Of a stretch of 64,000 nt of DNA, positions 59,320 through 64,000 are shown piece after piece (position 1 is the first letter of the stretch; every line of letters starts with the position of its first letter). The notes beneath the pieces were generated by a model. That model had not been told where the DNA came from. It did no database searches and was given only the letters and a program-made list of their open reading frames with translations. The stretch lies in assembly GCF_014651875.1 (NCBI RefSeq), contig NZ_BMXS01000003.1, positions 248,001 to 312,000 on the forward strand, in the 5' to 3' direction. The position numbers were made by a program, and so were the translations under genes. This DNA comes from Litchfieldella qijiaojingensis (GTDB lineage Bacteria; Pseudomonadota; Gammaproteobacteria; Pseudomonadales; Halomonadaceae).

Positions 59320-59906
59320 AGGCCGACCAGAGCACCGGATACACCGGCGGCCCGGGTCAGGGAGCCCACTACGAGACCATCGACGATGCTAATGGCGATG
59401 AACACCACGATCGGCGATAGGTCGATCATACCAAGCGGTGGGATCACCTTACGGACCGGGGCCATGATCGGTTCGACCAGTTGAAAGATCAGTAGCGCCG
59501 CGGGGTGACTCGCCTGCGGCGCAACCCAGCTCAGGATGATCATTGCGATCAGGGCGAAGAAATAGATCTTGAGGATAGCGTTGGCCAGTGCTGCCACGGC
59601 ACCGATGGCTGCACCGACGATGGGGGGAACCCCGTAGCCGGCGATCTGCAGGATGACGATGATGCTCACGGCCTTGATCAGGAAGCCAGCGGCCAAGGTA
59701 GCGAGATCGATGGTACCGATCGGACGTAAAAACCCCTGAAAGGGGCGGACCACCGGCTGGGTGATCCTGACCACCGACTGACTGATAGGGTTGTAGTAAT
59801 CCGCACGTGATGCCTGCAGGAGGAAACGCAGCATCAGCAGCAGCAGGTAGATATTGATCAGTGTGTTGACCAGCAATAAGCCGGCACTTCCCAGTTGACT
59901 GCCCAT
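59316..59906 (-). CDS. YggT-family membrane protein
   Basis: 196-residue inner-membrane protein with two YggT repeats: [42 protein letters not shown] and [44 protein letters not shown]. Four to five membrane segments. The function is uncertain; plant homologues assist cytochrome b6f assembly and osmotic roles have been suggested. GAGGAG precedes ATG 59906. It lies between proC and metX, as in Pseudomonas. Confidence 0.92.
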   Translation of the reverse strand: MGSQLGSAGLLLVNTLINIYLLLLMLRFLLQASRADYYNPISQSVVRITQPVVRPFQGFLRPIGTIDLATLAAGFLIKAVSIIVILQIAGYGVPPIVGAAIGAVAALANAILKIYFFALIAMIILSWVAPQASHPAALLIFQLVEPIMAPVRKVIPPLGMIDLSPIVVFIAISIVDGLVVGSLTRAAGVSGALVGL

Positions 59907-59931
59907 GGGGGCTCCTCGTGACTGAATGGGG

Positions 59932-60756
59932 CTAACGTTTGCCGAGCTCGTCGGCCATCTCGCGGGCGCGCTCGGCACAGGCATCCGCGGCGTCGAGGAA
60001 AGCCTGGCGTAGGCCGGCCTCTTCGAGCACCTGGATAGCACGTTCCGTAGTACCACCGGGCGACATGACATTGCGCTTGAGCTGATCCGGGGACTGATCG
60101 CTCTGTTGAGCCATGAGAGCAGCGCCATAGGCAGTCTGCTGGGCGAGTCGACGGGCAGTGTCCGCAGGTAGCCCCAAGCGTATGCCGGCAGCCTCCAAGG
60201 CTTCGAAGATCAGGAAGAAATAGGCTGGAGCGCTGCCAGCGATTGCCGTAACTGCCTCCAACTGTGCTTCGTCATCGACCCACTCAGCCAGGCCTACGGC
60301 TTGCATCAGGGTGGTAGCCAGTTCGCGTTGGGCGGCTGAAACGCGCGGGTTGGCGTACAGGCCGGCGGCACCCGCACCCACCAGTGAAGGGGTGTTGGGC
60401 ATGCAGCGGATCACCGCCAGGCTCCCGCCCAACCAATGCTCCAGCGTCTCGGCAGGCAGGCCGGCGGCAACCGACACGATCAGCGGCTTGCGTGCCTGGA
60501 TGACCTCGTGCAGCTCGGTGCAGACGCTTTGCATGACTTGCGGCTTGACCGCCAATACCACCACATCGGCATTGGCTATGGCAGCACGGTTGTCGGTCTG
60601 GGTATGAATGCCGTAGCGGCTGCGCAGGGGGGCCAGGTGCTCGTCGCCCGGAGATGTCGCGGTAATCGCCTCTCGTGGATAGCCGCTCTCGATCATGCCG
60701 CCGAAAATGGCGCTGGCCATATTGCCGGCTCCGATGAATGTGACTTGGCTAGCCAT
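59932..60756 (-). CDS. proC: Pyrroline-5-carboxylate reductase
   Basis: Last step of proline synthesis. The 274-residue enzyme has the NAD(P)-binding VTFIGAGNMASAIFGGMIESG, VVVLAVKPQVM, VSVAAGLPAETLEHWLGG, RCMPNTPSLVGAGAAGLYAN and the C-terminal ALMAQQSDQSPDQLKRNVMSPGGTTERAIQVLE signature. It follows the yggS gene on the same strand (56 nt gap). Confidence 0.97.
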   Translation of the reverse strand: MASQVTFIGAGNMASAIFGGMIESGYPREAITATSPGDEHLAPLRSRYGIHTQTDNRAAIANADVVVLAVKPQVMQSVCTELHEVIQARKPLIVSVAAGLPAETLEHWLGGSLAVIRCMPNTPSLVGAGAAGLYANPRVSAAQRELATTLMQAVGLAEWVDDEAQLEAVTAIAGSAPAYFFLIFEALEAAGIRLGLPADTARRLAQQTAYGAALMAQQSDQSPDQLKRNVMSPGGTTERAIQVLEEAGLRQAFLDAADACAERAREMADELGKR

Positions 60757-60812
60757 GCATATTGTCCTCTCGTCCTGGGCTTTGAATGATGAAGTGTGCC
60801 AGAAACCGTCGT

Positions 60813-61511
60813 TTATTGGCGCGCCCCGAAGATGGCAGTTCCCAACCGTACCAAGGTGGCACCTTCGGCGACAGCCGCTTCCAGGTCATCGCTCATGCCC
60901 ATCGACAGGGTATCGAGCGGCGCTTGGGGATAATGTTCCCGCAAGGTTTCCAGCGCTTGGCGCAAGCGAGCCAACGGCATTCTCTGCTCGGCCAGGGTCG
61001 TGGCGGGGGCGGGAATCGCCATCAGGCCGCGTAGTGCAAGTCGTGGCATGTCGACTACCGCCGAGGCTAATGCATCCAGTTGCTCGAACGTGGCACCCGA
61101 CTTGCTGGCTTCGCCACTGACATTGACCTGCAGGCAGACATTCAGTGCCGGCAGATGAGCGGGGCGTTGTTCGCTCAGCCGCTGAGCGATCTTTTTGCGA
61201 TCGATGCTGTGGACCCAGTCGAAGCATTCGGCCACGAACCTGGTCTTGTTCGACTGCAAAGGCCCGATGAAATGCCACACGATATCCGTGAGATCGGCCA
61301 GTTCTGCCTGCTTGTGGAGTGCCTCCTGCAGGTAGTTCTCCCCGAAATCGCGCTGACCATGACGATAGGCCTCGCGAATCATGCTCGCGGGCTTGGTCTT
61401 GCTGACGGCCAGCAACTGCGCGGCATGCTCGTCCCGCCCGGCATCGCGCAGGGCTGCGGCAAGGCGCGCGCGTGCGGCGGCGAGTGTTTCGGAAAGTTCA
61501 ACCTCTGTCAT
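60813..61511 (-). CDS. PLP homeostasis protein (YggS/PLPBP family)
   Basis: Single-domain PLP-binding TIM barrel without known catalytic activity, important for vitamin B6 balance. 232 residues: LLAVSKTKPASMIREAYRHGQRDFGENYLQEALHKQ (PLP lysine in SKTKP), WHFIGPLQSNKTRFVAECFDWVHSIDR, LQVNVSGEASKSG and LSMGMSDDLEAAVAEGATLVRLGTAIFG. The gene is divergent from pilT with only 33 nt between them. The pilT-yggS-proC-yggT order is conserved in Pseudomonas. Confidence 0.97.
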   Translation of the reverse strand: MTEVELSETLAAARARLAAALRDAGRDEHAAQLLAVSKTKPASMIREAYRHGQRDFGENYLQEALHKQAELADLTDIVWHFIGPLQSNKTRFVAECFDWVHSIDRKKIAQRLSEQRPAHLPALNVCLQVNVSGEASKSGATFEQLDALASAVVDMPRLALRGLMAIPAPATTLAEQRMPLARLRQALETLREHYPQAPLDTLSMGMSDDLEAAVAEGATLVRLGTAIFGARQ

Positions 61512-61544
61512 ACTGAGTCGACCTTAGTAGGGAGCAGGGAACGC

Positions 61545-62570
61545 ATGGATATTACCGAACTGCTGGCATTCTCGGCAAAGCAGAACGCCTCCGATCTGCA
61601 TCTCTCGGCGGGGTTGCCACCGATGATTCGCATCGATGGTGACATCCGCCGGCTCGATATGCCCGTCATGGAGGATCGTGAGGCTCGAAAGCTGATCCAC
61701 GACATCATGGATGACTGTCAGCGCCGCGACTATGAAGAACGGCTCGAGGCCGACTTCTCCTTCGAAGTGCCCGGCATTGCACGCTTTCGTGTCAACGCCT
61801 TCAATCATGGACGGGGGGCCGGCGCGGTCTTCCGTATCATTCCCTCCAAGGTGCTGACCATGGAGGAGCTGGGGCTGGGCGACCCTTTTTGCCGCTTGAC
61901 GTCTCTGCCGCGCGGGTTGGTGCTGGTGACTGGGCCTACCGGTTCGGGCAAGAGTACCACCCTGGCGGCGCTGATCGACTTCATCAACGAGACCCGTTCC
62001 GACCACATCCTTACCATCGAAGATCCTGTGGAGTTCGTGCATCGCAGCAAGCGTTGCTTGATAAGTCAGCGTGAAGTGCACCGCGACACTCGTGGTTTCG
62101 CCCCGGCACTGCGCAGTGCGCTGCGCGAGGATCCGGACGTGATCCTGGTCGGTGAAATGCGTGACTTGGAGACCATTCGCCTGGCGCTGACCGCGGCCGA
62201 AACCGGTCATCTGGTATTCGGCACCCTGCATACCACTTCGGCAGCCAAGACCATCGACCGCATCATCGATGTATTCCCCGGCGACGAAAAGGCCATGGTG
62301 CGCTCGATGCTCTCCGAGTCGTTGCAAGGCGTGATTTCCCAAGTCCTGCTCAAGCGTATCGGCGGTGGGCGGGTCGCCGCTCACGAGATCCTGGTGGCAA
62401 CCCCGGCGGTGCGAAATCTGATTCGGGAGGACAAGGTGGCGCAGATCTATTCGACCATTCAGACCAGTGGCAGCCTGGGCATGCAGACTCTGGATGCCTC
62501 GCTGGCACGCCTGGCCAGCGATGGCGTGGTGTCGCGTGAGGACGCACAGGCCAAGGCCAGGGGCGTGTAG
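61545..62570 (+). CDS. pilT: Type IV pilus retraction ATPase PilT
   Basis: Hexameric ATPase for pilus retraction and twitching. The 341-residue protein starts MDITELLAFSAKQNASDLHLSAGLPPMIRIDGDIRRL and has Walker A GPTGSGKSTT, the Asp box, Walker B ALREDPDVILVGEMRDLETIRLALTAAETGHLVFGTLHT with the His box, and the AIRNLIRE-like motif (PAVRNLIREDKVAQIYSTIQT) typical of PilT rather than PilU or PilB. GGGAGCAGGGA precedes the ATG. No pilU follows; anmK converges instead. Confidence 0.96.
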   Translation: MDITELLAFSAKQNASDLHLSAGLPPMIRIDGDIRRLDMPVMEDREARKLIHDIMDDCQRRDYEERLEADFSFEVPGIARFRVNAFNHGRGAGAVFRIIPSKVLTMEELGLGDPFCRLTSLPRGLVLVTGPTGSGKSTTLAALIDFINETRSDHILTIEDPVEFVHRSKRCLISQREVHRDTRGFAPALRSALREDPDVILVGEMRDLETIRLALTAAETGHLVFGTLHTTSAAKTIDRIIDVFPGDEKAMVRSMLSESLQGVISQVLLKRIGGGRVAAHEILVATPAVRNLIREDKVAQIYSTIQTSGSLGMQTLDASLARLASDGVVSREDAQAKARGV

Positions 62571-62594
62571 CCGTCCTGACTCCTCTGAGAGAGT

Positions 62595-63728
62595 TCAAGG
62601 CGCGTAAATGCCTCCCAGCACTCGAAGCCCCGAAGCTCCGGTGACCGAAGAGAGGTTACCGGACAAGCCCGCCAGGCGGCGATACGCCAGCCAGGCGAAG
62701 GCGCCCGCTTCCAGCCAGTCGGCGGGCCAGCCCCAGTCGTCGCTGGGTACCAGGGCGGTATCTGGCAAGTGGTATGCCAGGCGCGACAGCAGGTCGGCAT
62801 TGTGAGCCCCTCCACCACAAGGAATCAGGCTGCTGGCTGGAGGCGCCTGGCACAGCTCTCTGGCCATTTCGACCCCTAGGGCGACACTCGTGGCTGTCAG
62901 TTCGGCCAGGGTCGCCTGGACATCCTGTGGTGCTTCATTGCCATTCAAGTGGCGCTCTAACCAAGGTAGGTGGAACACTTCACGACCGGTGCTGCGTGGC
63001 GGCGGTTGATGAAAGAACGGCTCGCGCATCAGCGATTCGAGCAGGGGGGGATCTACTTGGCCAGAGGCTGCCCACTCACCATTCGCATCGAAGCGCCCGC
63101 CGCGATGGCGACCATGCCAAGCATCCAACAGCACGTTGGCTGGCCCGGTGTCGAAACCAAGAACCTCGGCTGTCCTGTTCTGCGGGGGCAACAGCGTCAG
63201 GTTGGCAAAGCCTCCCAGGTTGAGCACTAGGCGCCACTCGGTTGGATCACGAAACAGGGCGTTGTGGAAAGCCGGGGCCAGAGGAGCGGCTTGGCCGCCG
63301 GCGGCCAAGTCGCGACGGCGAAAGTCGGCCACCACTTGGCAGCCGGTAAGCTCGGCGAGCAAACTGGGGTTGTCGAGCTGATAAGTGTAGGCCGGGCCGC
63401 TAGGAGCATGCCCATAGGGCGCGTGTTCGATGGTCTGACCATGACTGCCGATGGCAACAATGTTATCGCGCGATGTGGCGCTGGTCTCGAGCAGGCGGGC
63501 CACGGCTTCGGCCTGCAGGCGACAGAAACTGTCTTCCGCTGTAGCCAGTTCGGCAAAGTCGGCCCGCTTGGCATGGCATAGTGCAAGCAGCCGGTCGCGC
63601 AACTCATCGGGGAAGCCAATCGCTTGGGTGGCCAGCAGTTCAGGGGGGCGTGACGACTCGCATCGCACCAGAGCTGCATCAATGCCATCGAGGCTGGTGC
63701 CTGACATCAGGCCGATGAACAAAGGCAT
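62595..63728 (-). CDS. anmK: Anhydro-N-acetylmuramic acid kinase
   Basis: Recycles the anhydro-sugar of cell-wall muropeptides by ring opening and phosphorylation. The 377-residue protein starts MPLFIGLMSGTSLDGIDAAL and has AIGSHGQTIEH, VVADFRRRDLAAGGQAAPLAPAFH (catalytic Asp), VLNLGGFANLTLL, FDTGPANVLLDAW, CGGGAHNADLLSRL and WLEAGAFAWLAYRRL. GGGAGG lies before the ATG at 63728. It is divergent from tyrS, an arrangement common in Pseudomonas and Halomonas. Confidence 0.97.
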   Translation of the reverse strand: MPLFIGLMSGTSLDGIDAALVRCESSRPPELLATQAIGFPDELRDRLLALCHAKRADFAELATAEDSFCRLQAEAVARLLETSATSRDNIVAIGSHGQTIEHAPYGHAPSGPAYTYQLDNPSLLAELTGCQVVADFRRRDLAAGGQAAPLAPAFHNALFRDPTEWRLVLNLGGFANLTLLPPQNRTAEVLGFDTGPANVLLDAWHGRHRGGRFDANGEWAASGQVDPPLLESLMREPFFHQPPPRSTGREVFHLPWLERHLNGNEAPQDVQATLAELTATSVALGVEMARELCQAPPASSLIPCGGGAHNADLLSRLAYHLPDTALVPSDDWGWPADWLEAGAFAWLAYRRLAGLSGNLSSVTGASGLRVLGGIYAP

Positions 63729-63843
63729 GCTTCCCTCCCTGGCGCCGTCGGCGCTCAACCGTTATGCACAAGACATGCTACCATCTTGCCCCAATCGAGA
63801 ATCCGTTTGGTGACAAAACCGCTTTGAGTGGAGAAAGGGTACG

Positions 63844-64000
63844 ATGACCGATGTCGCTAACGCGCTGGCCCTGTTGCAGCGTGGCACCCATGAAATCCTG
63901 TTGGGAGACGAGCTGGAGCGAAAGCTCGCCTCCGGCCGCAAGCTGCGCATCAAGGCCGGCTTCGACCCCACCGCACCGGACCTGCACCTGGGGCATAGTG
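63844..64000 (+). CDS. tyrS: Tyrosyl-tRNA synthetase, 5' end only
   Basis: The window ends after 52 codons. The visible part, [23 protein letters not shown]...[19 protein letters not shown], carries the class I HIGH-like motif (HLGH) in the form typical of the TyrZ-type bacterial enzymes that begin with a long N-terminal helix. GAAAGGG lies upstream of the ATG. Confidence 0.92.
   Translation, partial: MTDVANALALLQRGTHEILLGDELERKLASGRKLRIKAGFDPTAPDLHLGHS

Overview
This window is about 64 kb of high-GC gammaproteobacterial chromosome. Gene content and order suggest a Halomonas-like organism (family Halomonadaceae, Oceanospirillales) or a near relative: the order ssrA/smpB/ratA/rnfH/bamE/fur/recN/grpE/dnaK/dnaJ/dapB/carAB/greA/yhbY/rlmE/ftsH/folP/glmM/tpiA/secG/tRNA-Leu/tRNA-fMet/rimP/nusA/infB/rbfA/truB/rpsO/pnp is shared with pseudomonads, and the block cbrX-cbrA-cbrB-(sRNA)-pcnB-folK-panB-panC is the pseudomonad carbon-catabolite locus. 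The genus is inferred; no rRNA or species marker is present. I see no insertion sequence, prophage, CRISPR array or rRNA operon.

Layout. 0.1-5.8 kb: a purine permease, a large MscS-type channel, a secreted zinc-protease-like protein and a methyltransferase. 5.9-10.4 kb: tmRNA with smpB, the ratA-rnfH pair, divergent bamE/fur, and recN. 10.5-14.7 kb: grpE-dnaK-dnaJ behind a near-consensus sigma-32 promoter. 14.7-19.3 kb: an accessory insert between dnaJ and dapB with a FAD oxidoreductase, a DUF2218 protein, an EamA exporter and a notable single-chain fusion of a Clp1-type polynucleotide kinase domain to an RNase Z-type nuclease domain. 19.4-41.6 kb: dapB, carAB (with an attenuator-like leader), greA, then RNA-modification, protein-quality-control, cell-wall and translation genes through pnp. 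41.6-47.1 kb, minus strand: a thiolase, panD, panC, panB, folK and pcnB.

47.1-52.4 kb, minus strand: cbrX (58 aa), cbrA and cbrB, followed by a gene-free stretch that reads as a CrcZ-type small RNA. It has a sigma-54 promoter matching at -24/-12, CbrB-like upstream half-sites, eight AAnAAnAA catabolite-activity (CA) motifs, most of them placed in hairpin loops, and a terminator. This is the clearest candidate for an under-described regulatory system here. The expected circuit is CbrA sensing, CbrB plus sigma-54 activating the RNA, and the RNA titrating the Hfq/Crc repressor.

52.4-64 kb: gluQ and dksA, an aminotransferase, sfsA, a ChaN-like protein, a DUF4426 protein, metW-metX, a YggT-type membrane protein, proC, the PLP-binding YggS protein, pilT, anmK and the 5' end of tyrS, cut by the window edge.

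Other structure beyond genes: 7-nt tandem repeats that begin exactly at the first base after the stop codons of three genes (greA, pnp, thiolase), an orphan plus-strand terminator at 4.1 kb, and a cluster of TGTTAC/GTAACA half-sites between folK and panB.
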